In this document: positions 49,799-59,800 of the stretch, one piece after another
Layout of the letters: every line of letters begins with the position of its first letter
Position numbering within the stretch: position 1 is the stretch's first letter
From: Bacteroidales bacterium
GTDB taxonomy: Bacteria; Bacteroidota; Bacteroidia; Bacteroidales; F082
Length of the DNA stretch: 64,000 nucleotides
Direction: 5' to 3'
NCBI GenBank assembly: GCA_017632935.1
Contig: JAGBQJ010000057.1
Coordinates: forward strand, 62,001 to 126,000
Notes under the pieces: generated by a model
Database searches by the model: none
The model's input: the letters and a program-made list of their open reading frames with translations, nothing else
Told to the model about the DNA's origin: nothing
Made by a program: the position numbers and the translations under genes

Positions 49799-50243
49799 TA
49801 TTATTGGGTAATGTTTTGAACGGCAAAGATAATATTTTTCCACAAATCCACCTTCCTATCGTGTTTTTTCATCGTCCTACAGCACAATATTTCAGTGGAT
49901 TGACATGCAATGAGTCGTTTGAGGGACACTTCTCAACATCAAAATCGAAGCTTTATGAAATGAACTTGTTTGTTTTGTAATTCAAATAAAAGCGGTAATT
50001 TTGCAGAGAAATAAAACACGAATGACCATAAATTATTCATTAATTGTTATTCTTTATTTTTGATAAGTAGATGAGCAAATTTAGTTTACATAATCGACGC
50101 GAGACTTCGAGACGCGAGACACGAGACGGATCGTGCTTGTCCCGTGTCTCGTAGTCCCGTGTCCCGTGTCAAAAGAATTGCAGTTTAATTTTGAACCATT
50201 ACTTAATTTGTGAATCATTTCTGAAAATTCGTGTTCAAAAAAG
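49799..50243. other. Intergenic region before uvrC
   Basis: About 445 bp without a confident gene. Contents: the -7 box of the 70-residue gene (49824-49831), a TAATTTTG box for uvrC (49996-50003, with a TTG 18 nt upstream), and an inverted repeat built from GAGAC/CCCGTGTCTC units (50098-50170). The stretch 49850-49970 shows nothing that I can interpret. Confidence 0.6.
50098..50170. repeat. GAGACACGAGAC-type inverted repeat before uvrC
   Basis: Left arm CGCGAGACACGAGAC (with a shorter CGAGAC repeat before it), right arm GTCCCGTGTCTCGTAGTCCC and CCGTGTC; the arms pair imperfectly across GGATCGTGCTT. Confidence 0.65.
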
Positions 50244-52049
50244 ATGAATGACCTCCCCGAAATAGTAAAACAAAAGCTCGCCGCGCTGCCCAACAAGCCT
50301 GGCGTGTATCGCTATTTCGACAAAAAGGGTGAACTGATTTACGTGGGCAAGGCCAAGAACCTGAAACGCCGCGTCAGTAGCTATTTCAACAAGGAGCAAT
50401 CGGGAAAGACGCGCGTCCTCGTGAGCAAAATCGCCGACCTCGAATACAGCATCGTCGACTCTGAGTCGGAGGCGTTGCTGCTGGAGAACACGATGATCAA
50501 GCAATACAAGCCGCGCTACAACATCATGCTCAAGGACGACAAGACCTACCCTTGGATCTGCATCAAAAAGGAGGCCTTCCCGCGGGTGTTTCTTACGAGA
50601 AGAAAGGTCAACGACGGATCGGAGTACTTTGGGCCTTATCCCTCGGTACGCACGGCACATATCCTGTTGGACTTGCTTGGCCAGGTCTACAAGGTACGCT
50701 CCTGCCGCACGCCCATGACGGAAACGGGCGTTGAGAAGGGCAAATACAAAGTCTGCCTTGACTACCATATCCACAAGTGCAACGGCCCCTGCGAAGGTTT
50801 GATTTCCAAGGCCGACTACAACGCCATGATTGCCGAGATCCGCGAGGTCATCAAGGGCAACTTGGGCTGGGTGCTTCGAGGACTGAAGGCGGAGATGATG
50901 GACCATGCCTCGCGCATGGAATTTGAGGAAGCCCAACAAATCAAAGAGAAATATGACCTCCTGGAGGAATACCGCAGCCGCTCTACGGTGGTCAGTCAGT
51001 CGATTCACAATGTGGAGGTGTTCTCGTACGTCGATGAGGGCGAACTGTTTTACGTCAACTATATGAAGGTGAAGGACGGTGCCGTGGTGCAGAGCCATTC
51101 TTTCGAGATGAAACGCCGACTTGAAGAAACTGCCGAAGAGTTACTACTTTTGGCCGTCACCGAGTTGCGGCAGCAGTTCGACGACCACGCCCCTGAGATC
51201 ATCGTACCCATGAAACTGGACTATCCGATTGATGAGGTTCAGATGACTGTCCCGCAGCGTGGCGACAAGCTGAAGCTATTAGATCTTTCGCGCCGCAATG
51301 CCCTGCAATATAAGATCGACTTGGAGAAACAACTCACTTTGGTTGACCCTGAGAGACATCAGAAACGGGTACTGAACAGCCTCAAGGAGGCCTTGCAAAT
51401 GGAAGAAGTGCCCAATGTCATCGAGTGCTTCGACAACTCCAACTTCCAAGGCGACTATGCCGTGGCGGGCATGGTGCAGTTTGTGAACGGCAAGCCCAAC
51501 AAGGCGGGCTACCGTCATTTCAACATCAAGACCGTGGAAGGTCCCGACGACTACGCCTCGATGAAAGAGGTGGTGCGCCGCCGTTATTCAAGGCTGATAG
51601 AGGAAGACAAGCCTTTGCCCAACCTCATCATCACCGATGGTGGCAAGGGACAGATGGAGGTGGTGCGACAGGTGGTTCAGGACGAACTTCACGTTGACAT
51701 CCCCATTGCTGGCTTGGCCAAGGACGACCGTCACCGCACCAATGAGCTGTTGTTCGGCTTTCCGCCCCGCGTGGTGGGTTTGAAGCCCAACTCGGAGGTG
51801 TTCCGTCTGTTGGCGCACATTCAGGACGAGGTGCACCGTTTCGCCATCACCTTCCATCGTAAGAAGTTCGAGAAGGGTTTCATGCATTCCGAGTTAGCTG
51901 AAATCAAAGGGATAGGGAAGAAGACGGCTGAGAAGTTGCTCCTGGAACAGAAGTCGGTGAAAGGCATCAAGGAGGCCTCGTTGGAGCGGCTCGCCGAGAT
52001 TATCGGTCCCGCCAAAGCAGAGATCGTTTACAAGTACTTCCACCAATAA
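50244..52049 (+). CDS. uvrC: UvrABC system protein C (excinuclease subunit)
   Basis: A 601-residue nucleotide-excision repair endonuclease that cuts on both sides of DNA lesions. The N-terminal GIY-YIG nuclease domain has KPGVYRYFDKKGELIYVGKA with KNLKRRVSSYF; a Cys-rich turn (CLDYHIHKCNGPCEGLIS) follows, then a UVR motif (EFEEAQQIKEKYDLLEEY), the RNase H-like 3'-cleavage domain (FDNSNFQGDYAVAGMVQFVN; PNLIITDGGKGQMEVV) and C-terminal helix-hairpin-helix motifs (IKGIGKKTAEKLL). Length is normal for the family. It is transcribed alone on the plus strand; a nested inverted repeat follows. Confidence 0.97.
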   Translation: MNDLPEIVKQKLAALPNKPGVYRYFDKKGELIYVGKAKNLKRRVSSYFNKEQSGKTRVLVSKIADLEYSIVDSESEALLLENTMIKQYKPRYNIMLKDDKTYPWICIKKEAFPRVFLTRRKVNDGSEYFGPYPSVRTAHILLDLLGQVYKVRSCRTPMTETGVEKGKYKVCLDYHIHKCNGPCEGLISKADYNAMIAEIREVIKGNLGWVLRGLKAEMMDHASRMEFEEAQQIKEKYDLLEEYRSRSTVVSQSIHNVEVFSYVDEGELFYVNYMKVKDGAVVQSHSFEMKRRLEETAEELLLLAVTELRQQFDDHAPEIIVPMKLDYPIDEVQMTVPQRGDKLKLLDLSRRNALQYKIDLEKQLTLVDPERHQKRVLNSLKEALQMEEVPNVIECFDNSNFQGDYAVAGMVQFVNGKPNKAGYRHFNIKTVEGPDDYASMKEVVRRRYSRLIEEDKPLPNLIITDGGKGQMEVVRQVVQDELHVDIPIAGLAKDDRHRTNELLFGFPPRVVGLKPNSEVFRLLAHIQDEVHRFAITFHRKKFEKGFMHSELAEIKGIGKKTAEKLLLEQKSVKGIKEASLERLAEIIGPAKAEIVYKYFHQ

Positions 52050-52052
52050 TGA

Positions 52053-52178
52053 GATTCCCTTCGGGAATGGAGGCCGCGTTCGCTTTTAATAGCGGCGGCC
52101 TTGTGACGTTTACGGTTGGTAAGCTCTACCTGCCGCCGCTGGCAACAAAAACTGCAAACTCCATTCCCGAAGGGAATC
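52053..52178. repeat. Nested inverted repeat between uvrC and tonB
   Basis: Outer arms GATTCCCTTCGGGAATGGAG (52053-52072) and its exact complement (52159-52178), each also a small hairpin (TTCCC TTCG GGAA). Inner pairs include AGCGGCGG/CCGCCGCT. It starts 3 bp after the uvrC stop. Confidence 0.8.
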
Positions 52179-52184
52179 TAAACA

Positions 52185-52210
52185 AAAAAGCCAGCATATC
52201 GCTGGCTTTT
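52185..52210. terminator. Terminator between uvrC and tonB
   Basis: AAAAGCCAGC/GCTGGCTTTT stem with an ATATC loop and T/A runs on both sides serves the minus-strand tonB and possibly uvrC. Confidence 0.85.
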
Positions 52211-52232
52211 CATTTCACCTTTCTTCAAGTGC

Positions 52233-52913
52233 TTACTGCAGCTTGAAGAACACAGGAATCTGATAAGACACACGCACGGCCTTACCACGCTGCTTGCCGG
52301 GTTTCCATTTCGGCATTGACTTGACCACGCGCATGGCCTCTTCGTCGCAGCCGCCACCGATACCACGGAGCAGCTTCACGTTGGAGACAGAGCCATCGGG
52401 CTCAACGACGAAACCGATGAACACACGGCCTTGGATACCCGTCTCACGGGCAATCTGTGGATACTTGATGTTTTTGCCAACATACTCCATCAGTTTGGCC
52501 TCGCCGCCGGGGAAGGCAGGCATCTCTTCCACAATCTGGAAGATTTCCTGCTCCGTGACTTCTTCTTCCACCACCTCAGGGGCAACGTACTCTTCAATGA
52601 CTTCGTTCTGCTCCACTTCGGCGTTGATGTTGATGTCTTCAGTCTCTACGTTGTCGTCCACAATTTCGAGCTGAGTGGTCTGCTGGGGCTGTTCCACGGG
52701 TTGTGGCTTTTGCTCCTCTTGCTTGGTGATTTCCACCATTTCCTCGTCCAACACAATCTCACGATTGAGAAGGCTCTCGTCAATCTCGCGGTCGGCTTTG
52801 ACCTTGACTTCAAAGACTCCCCAAGCGATAAGAAGGCTGATGATCAGGCCTATCTGCGTGAACATCAGTTTCTTGCTCTCGAGATTAGCTTTCGGTGATT
52901 TTTTCTCTTCCAT
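52233..52913 (-). CDS. tonB: TonB family energy transducer
   Basis: A 226-residue protein with a single N-terminal transmembrane helix (LMFTQIGLIISLLIAWGVF, residues ~15-33) and a periplasmic acidic linker rich in Glu/Val and Gln-Pro (QEEQKPQPVEQPQQTTQ) instead of the Pro-Lys linker of E. coli. The C-terminal TonB domain reads IVEEMPAFPGGEAKLMEYVG, IARETGIQGRVFIGFVVEPD and MPKWKPGKQRGKAVRVSY. It transmits proton-motive force to TonB-dependent outer-membrane receptors (SusC-like). exbB and exbD are not adjacent, so other copies must serve it. Confidence 0.92.
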   Translation of the reverse strand: MEEKKSPKANLESKKLMFTQIGLIISLLIAWGVFEVKVKADREIDESLLNREIVLDEEMVEITKQEEQKPQPVEQPQQTTQLEIVDDNVETEDININAEVEQNEVIEEYVAPEVVEEEVTEQEIFQIVEEMPAFPGGEAKLMEYVGKNIKYPQIARETGIQGRVFIGFVVEPDGSVSNVKLLRGIGGGCDEEAMRVVKSMPKWKPGKQRGKAVRVSYQIPVFFKLQ

Positions 52914-52999
52914 GGTTGTATGTTTTTAAATTCTACTTATGCAGTTTGACGATGCGAAAGTAGTAATTATTTGTTTATAAAACGCAACTGAAACGAATT

Positions 53000-53434
53000 T
53001 TATTTTTTTCGGCGAAAAAAAAGATAAAAAATCAATGCGCCTATTCCTGTCCCGATGCTGTCGGCGAGGAAATCAAACCAGTCACCCGTGCGGCTTTTGA
53101 CAATATATTCCTGCATCAATTCGGTGAGACCTCCGTAGGCAATGCTGATGATGACGGCCAGGATGATGGCTTTTCTTTTATAGGCTAAGTCGTTGGAAAC
53201 GAATTGTTTGCGATAGCCCCAAAGACAGGCAAAGGCAAAGCCCGCATACATGAGCATGTGTGCTACTTTGTCGAGGCCGACAATAGGCTTGGCGTGTGGA
53301 AACAAAGACCCCGGGAGCCCAGTCAGAATCAGGATGACGATTCCGCACAGGATTCCCGGGATGCTATTTCTGGTCAGTCGTTCCAAAGGATTAACCGATC
53401 TTGGCTTCGTAAGCGGCGGCATCGAGGAGACCAT
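53000..53434 (-). CDS. VanZ family protein
   Basis: A 144-residue membrane protein. VanZ-like motifs are GLDKVAHMLMYAGFAFACLW, then YGGLTELMQEYIVKSRTGDW and FDFLADSIGTGIGALIFYL; about four hydrophobic helices. Family members are of unknown biochemical role; VanZ gives low-level teicoplanin resistance in enterococci. The 5' end overlaps the end of gcvH by up to 44 bp; an internal ATG at 53422 is an equally good start. Overlap suggests translation coupled to gcvH. Confidence 0.82.
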   Translation of the reverse strand: MVSSMPPLTKPRSVNPLERLTRNSIPGILCGIVILILTGLPGSLFPHAKPIVGLDKVAHMLMYAGFAFACLWGYRKQFVSNDLAYKRKAIILAVIISIAYGGLTELMQEYIVKSRTGDWFDFLADSIGTGIGALIFYLFFRRKK

Positions 53435-53780
53435 CGAGCTCGGCGACGTCGTTCACTTTGATCTTGATGATCCAAGCCTCGCCATAGGGGTCGCTGTTGA
53501 CGAGTTTGGCGTTCTCTTCGTCAGCGAGGGCTTCGTTGACTTCGAGGATTTCACCGGCGACGGGCATGAGCAGCTCGGCGGTGGTCTTCACGGCTTCAAT
53601 GGCGCCGAATTCCTCTTGGGCGTCAAGGGTCTCGCCGACGATGTCGGGGTCAACATCAACGAAGGTGATGTCGCCCAGTTCGTGTTGTGCGTAATCGGTA
53701 ATGCCGACGTAGGCTTCTTCGCCTTCGAGGCGGATCCATTCGTCGTCGTTGGTGTACTTCAGATTTGCTGGAATATTCAT
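53391..53780 (-). CDS. gcvH: Glycine cleavage system H protein
   Basis: A 129-residue lipoyl-carrier protein that shuttles the aminomethyl group between the P and T proteins. The lipoylation site is Lys65 in FGAIEAVKTTAELLMPVAGE, in the usual position. ELGDITFVDVDPDIVGE and NSDPYGEAWIIKIKV are typical flanking strands. P and T genes are not in this window. It follows sprA on the same strand by ~80 bp, part of an order (ruvA-sprA-gcvH-vanZ) often seen in Bacteroidota. Confidence 0.95.
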   Translation of the reverse strand: MNIPANLKYTNDDEWIRLEGEEAYVGITDYAQHELGDITFVDVDPDIVGETLDAQEEFGAIEAVKTTAELLMPVAGEILEVNEALADEENAKLVNSDPYGEAWIIKIKVNDVAELDGLLDAAAYEAKIG

Positions 53781-53858
53781 GATTTATGTTTTAAAGTGTT
53801 TCAAATAGGCTGCGAAATTACATATTTTAGTGGCTCACTCCGCATTTTGCTGAAAATT

Positions 53859-56800
53859 TTATTGCGCCAGGCTAAGTCGGATGGTGATGCCGCCGTAAGT
53901 GGTGGAGTTCCTGAAGGTATTGGCCACCTCGGGAATCGAGAGGTCGTACTTGAAGAAGGCCTGTGCCGACAAGCGTTGGCTGAAATTGTAGTCGCCGGTG
54001 AGGTAGAAGTTGATCTTGTTGTTACCGGCCGACACCTGGTTGTTATTTTCGTCGATGCGGCGCAGGATGGTGATGTCTTTCTTGAAGCCGATGTCGAGTT
54101 TCAGCACAAGGTCGTTCTTGATGGTCTGGGCCTTACCGTCACCTCCAATGGGTACGACGTTGAACGAGAGGTTTTTAATGCGATAACCGCCTCCAATCAC
54201 AATCTCGCGTCCGTTCACCTCGGTGAGTTGGTTGTTGGAGAAACTGAGGGTCAATGTCCTCGACTTCTTATACTGTAAGTTGATGGTCATGGAGTTTTGC
54301 AGTCCGAGGTCGATGCCCACCAAAGGCATGAACTGTTCATTGAGGACAATCTGTGTCATGTCATACTTGGGTATGATGACATCGGAGTTCTCGTAGGTCT
54401 GAATGGGATTGTCTTCGTCAAAGTAGACGTTGCTGGCCCAGGCATTGATGGCGTAGTTCGACTTGTAGCCGTGGGTGATGCTGACGGTCTTGAAGAGCTT
54501 GTTGATGGACGGGATATTGGTCAGGCCGTTGTAGGTGAGGTTCCAATTGGGCAGCGGGATGTTCGGGAAGGGGTTGAGCGAGAGGGTATTGGCATCCCGA
54601 CCGGTATAGGCGGCGATGAAGGAATAGAGCAACACATCCATGGAGCTTGAGCCGTATCCCTTCGGGAAGTAGTCGCCTGCGAGGCTGTCATAGACATATT
54701 CATTCACTTGCTCAATCCAGAGCGGATTGTTGCGAGCGATGCGTTCGGCGATGATTTTCCGGTTGTCCAACAGGTTGTCGAACAGGCGCGACGAGGTGGA
54801 GTCGGAAGTGACGAAGGCGGTAGCGGCCATGAAGTAACTCATGCTGAAGTTGCCGCTGTTGGTCGGGGTGAACACATCGAACATATCGGTCGTGCCGTTG
54901 TATCGGAAGTAATGTTGCTGGCTTTCAGCATAGTTGCGGTTTCCGGTAAGGTCAATCTTGATGCCAGGCAAAGGCTCTGTGTTGACGCGGTAGGTCATGG
55001 TCTCCGTTCTGCGGCGGATGTAGGGGGCGTTCAGGATGGAATCGGTGGTGAGCCAGCGTTGGGCGTCTTCCACGCCGATGCTATGGAGCACGGCTTTGTC
55101 GTAGATGTTGGCATCGCTGCCGAAATTGCTGCCCAGCACAAAACCGACACCTGGCGACCAGCCTGTCGCTGTGTTCATGCCGAAGTAATCGGTCTTGGGC
55201 ATGAAGCCGGGCAAGGTTTGGCCTTGTTGGATGGAATAAGTGCCTGACACTTTCTTGACGAGGGTTAGGATGCGCAGGGAGTTGTCGAGGACGATTTTGC
55301 CGTAGTTCGTCTTAGGCGTGGTCTTGGTGGAGTCAGCGGGCCGACCTCCTTCCTTGTCGTCTTTATCCTTTGCATCTTTCTTGTCTTTCGAGTCTTTTTT
55401 GTTATCCTTATTGCCTTTGTCTCGGCTGTTGTTCTTGCCATCGTTGCGTCGTTGGGGCGAGTTCACTTGTTTGAGGTAATCCACCTTGTTGTATAGCTTG
55501 GTGAAGTCGAGGGTGGCGTTGCCCTGGATGTTGCTGGAGTTGTCGATGGCGTTGCCCAAACGGTCTTGTATGGATTTGGCTGCAGCTGTCCAGTTGTAGG
55601 TGCCTTGGTAGGTGGCGTTGGCGGTGATCCAGTTGAAGATCGGGATCTTGTTGATGGGCAGGGTGTAGTTCGCGTTGAAGTTTTGGGTATAACGTGACAC
55701 GGAGCCCAGGTTTTTCAGCTCAGCCTTGATGGTGTCTTGGTTTTTCTGCCAGGTCTCGGGGTCAACGCTCTTGTCGACGAAGCCCGCTGGCTCGTAGATG
55801 TAAGCCTGCGCTTGTGCCGAGTAGTCGAAAGTGAGTCCTTTGGTGAGGTCGTAACGCAGCTGGTAGTTACGCGTCCAGTCCCATTGTTTCGAGTAGGTCG
55901 GGATGATGTTGATGATGCCGCCGCTCTTGTTGCGCATCTCGCGTTCCGAGGAGAAGCGGTACATTTCCGTGTTGAAGGTGATGGTCTTGGGTGCGTAGTA
56001 GAAGTTGATGTCCTTGATGATCTGCCAGGCGGGTTTTGAGGCCCACTTGGCCTTGGCGAAAGGCTCAACGGGCTTGGGGTTGCCGGCGAAGTTGTAGCCT
56101 AAGCCTCCGCGATAGGTCTTCGACAAGAAGGACTTGATGTCCGTATTCTCTTGGAAGGTCTCGTTGTAGGCGAAGGAGAGGTTGAAGTTCTCGATGTCAT
56201 AGAAATGTATCCTGGGCACATTACCACGACCGCCGCCCTTGTTCGGATCTCTTGGGTTGTCTTTCTCCTTGTCTTTTTCCTTGTCTTTGCCTTTATCGTC
56301 TTTCTTGCCCTTGCCGCCTTCGCCTTCTCGTTTCTTTGTGACGCGTTCTTTCCTGACATTCATGAAGTTGATGTTCTTCTGTTGGGTGAAGTCGTGGATG
56401 GTGGAGGTGAACTCAGTGCGTTCTTCGTCGCTGTTCATGGCGGCGAGGGCGTCATTCAACTTGATGTCGGGGTCGTAGGGGTTATAGAGCGGTGTGATCT
56501 TATTCTGTCCGTAGTCAATGTGCATTGGGATCTTGAGGCCGGTATTGGGTAGGAACTTACCCAGTTCGAGGTCGGTGGCGACATTGAAGGCTGAACGGGC
56601 TTCGAAGGTATTGCTCGTGATACGGCTGTCCAAGGCACCGAAACCAGCTGAGCTATAGGAGCCGTTGACGCTCATGCGACCCAAATCGGCGAGGGTGGCT
56701 TCAATGCGTCCTGTAGCGGCCACGCCACCGTTGCTGTTCAAGTCGGTGAGTCGCAGCTCGTTGACCCACACTACAGCGCTCTTGGGTTGCCCGTCGTCCG

Positions 56801-59800
56801 TATCGGCGAGGTTTTGCCGTTTCGGGTTGCGGATACCGATCATCATGGCTTCCACGTCGCTGATGCTCGGGTTACCGATAACCTTGATGGTGTGGTAGTA
56901 GTCTTTGTTGTCGACAGTGCCTTTCTTTTTCTTCTCGGAATAGATGTAGTTGAGGCGCACGTTGCTGTTGGGCTGGTTCATGGCTTCGTTACGCCGTTGC
57001 TTCACCTCGACAAGGTCTTCCAATCGGATGTCAATGTTGTTGATTTCAGGCCAGATGGCAACGTCGTTGGTGTAGGCCGTTCCCCATGGCGTGACTTTCA
57101 ATGGCACCTCGTATTCGTAATAGTTTTCGGTGAAGTCGGTACCGATACGCATGAAGACGGTGAGGTCTTGGTCGTCAAGCGGGCTGTCTTCTTGCGCGGC
57201 TTCGGCGTGGACGAACATCTTCAGGTATTTGTATTGCCTTAGGTCGAAGTCGGCCGTTTTGTAGATGGCGCGTCCGTCGCCGTCCACAAGGTTCTGGACG
57301 GTCATCTGAAGAGCCTGCTCGTTGATGCGGACGGTCTGTGTCATGCCGATGACGCGTTCTTGCTGGATGCCAGGAGGGGTAACATAAGGCACGGGAACGC
57401 GGCGGCTGTTCTCGTCGATGCTGACGGCCGAGATATCGAAGGTGGTCTCGTTGCTGACGTCGTTGGGCTCGTATTCACCAGGAGCCTGAATGCTCTGCGA
57501 GTAGGTGCGCCATTCGCCTTTCACCAGGTCGAGGGTGGCGAAACGCAGCACGATGGGTTTCTGGAAGTCGGTCACGAACATACGCATGAAGCGGATGCTG
57601 GAGTAGTCGGCGATGTGGCCCACCACCTTGTCGGGTTGCCTGACGGGGATGCGGAACTGGTACCAGGTCACGCCGCTGATTTGTCCGTTGGGCAGGGAGA
57701 CGCCGCCAGAGTGGAAGACGTCGGCGATGTGGTTCTGGCCAGGTACCATTTTGGCGGGGTTGAGGTCGATTTCGTATTGGTAGTAGCGCTCCGACTCGCT
57801 CAAGGTGTTGTCGCCGTTGATGTCTTCGGCGTTGGGAAGGGTGGAGTTGCTGCTTTGGTAGCCTTCGGTCTGTTGGATGTCGGCGGGCGAGTTGCCGTCG
57901 GGACCGTTATAGAGTTTATAGCGTTCCAAAATGCTTCTGTGGACTTCGTCGTCAGGCGAATCCCAATCGGCTGAGCGGAAGTAGTGGTAGTTGTCGGCCG
58001 AGGGGTCGTCATAAGCTTTCGAGTAGGCTCCTGAGCCTTCGCCGAAGCGGTCTCTGACGATGTTCAGGTAAGTCTCTTCGAAGAAGCTACGCTCGTCCTC
58101 ATCGCGCAGACCATCATATCCAACGTCCTGATACTGACGGGCTTCCGATGAGTTGCTGAAGGTGCCGACGAGGTCCTGCATGATAGGCACGCGACCCCAC
58201 ATGGTGGTGTCGACGTTTTCCACCGTAGCGGTGGTGGGCAGACCGTTTTCGTAGAACTTGCGTCCGTCGCGGAGGATGTCTTCCGAGATGTCGCCCAAGT
58301 TGATATAAAGCTTACCGGGGTTGTCGGCAAATTCTTCATCAGCGAAGGGGTCCATGAGCCAGAACTCGATGTATTCGATGTTGGTGGCCTCAAAGTCGAT
58401 GGATTCCATCTTGCGCATGATGCCGCCCCAACGGCTCTTCGGGTCTTTCAGCTTGCCGTTCTCGTTGATACCTGCGGAATAAGCTGTCGGGTCGACGTCG
58501 TAGTTGTAGGGACCACGTTCTTCGGGGTAATAGGCCAAGTTGAGCACGGAGATGTTGGTCTGTGTGCCAGTCTCAATGTCTTTGTTGGGGAAGAGTTCGG
58601 TCTCAAGTACCTGACGAACAGAGTTTTTCGAGAGTTCTTCATTGTCGACGTTCTTGGGACGGTAGTTGGAGTTGCGGTCGTAGAAGACGGAGTTATCAAT
58701 GACGTACCAAGCCAGCTTTGCGCGGTTTTTACCATAGTTGAGGCCTGTGTTGGCTGCCGCCTCGGGGAAGAGGTCGGTCTGGTTTTGCGGCGTGCTGGCG
58801 AGATTCCACAAGGTGGGCAACCGCAGGTCGATGGTCGACTTGGCGCCTTCGAAGTCATCGATGTAGGACGTACCGGGCTCACTGGCCGACTTGGACAATC
58901 CTGGAATGAAGCGGGCAAACTCACCGTCCACGTTAATGCGCGATGGCGCCTTCGTGCTGATGCCGGGCAACGCATTGATGAAGCTCGTCAGCCAACGGGC
59001 TTCGGTGTGGTAGCTGACGTCGGCTCCGTAGATGGTATTGGCGATGGCTTCTTCGCCGTAGTTGATTTTCTGCGTGTACGATTTCTCGCCCAGATAGAGG
59101 ACGGTCGCACCTGCGTGGAAGTCTTTGTCGAACTCATGTTCCACGCGCGTGCCGAGGAAGGTCTTACGGATGGCGCTGAAACTGTTGTTCGATTCTAACG
59201 AGATGTTGATGGGTGTGCCCGAGTTGAGAATGCCTTCGTTGAGGATGGTCACGCGACCTAAGGTGTAGTCGACGGTGTAGTCGACGTTTTCAACGAGTTG
59301 TACACCACCTGCCGTGACGGTCACCGAGCCTTGGGCCACGTTCATGGCATTGAGGCTGATTTCGCTGCCCGACTGCGACGAATAGTAACCTTTCAGGCTG
59401 AATTTGTTCTTCTCCGAATACTGTTCAGCTGAGGTCTTCGTCATCGTGTAGAGCGAGTCGTAGGCGTATTTGTTGGCCAAATTAGGCTCGTCAGGGAAGA
59501 CTTTTTCGTGGATATGTTTTCCGAAAGGCTCCAGCACGGGGAAGAAGATGCGGCCGTTCGATGAGTTGATGGTACCGCCTTGCGTAGAGGCATGGTCTAA
59601 GAAGTCGAACACGCCGTCACCGCCTGCGATGGGGTTATTTTGCGTGGTGAGGTTATCCAAGCCCATCAAGTGGAGCAGCGCGACGCCTTTCACGGAGCCT
59701 TCGGTGAAGTAGCCGTAAGGCGTGCTGTTCGAGTTGCCGTTGTAGAAGATGTTCAGCATGAAGTCCTGCGACCCGATTTGATACGCCCTGATGTTGTAGA

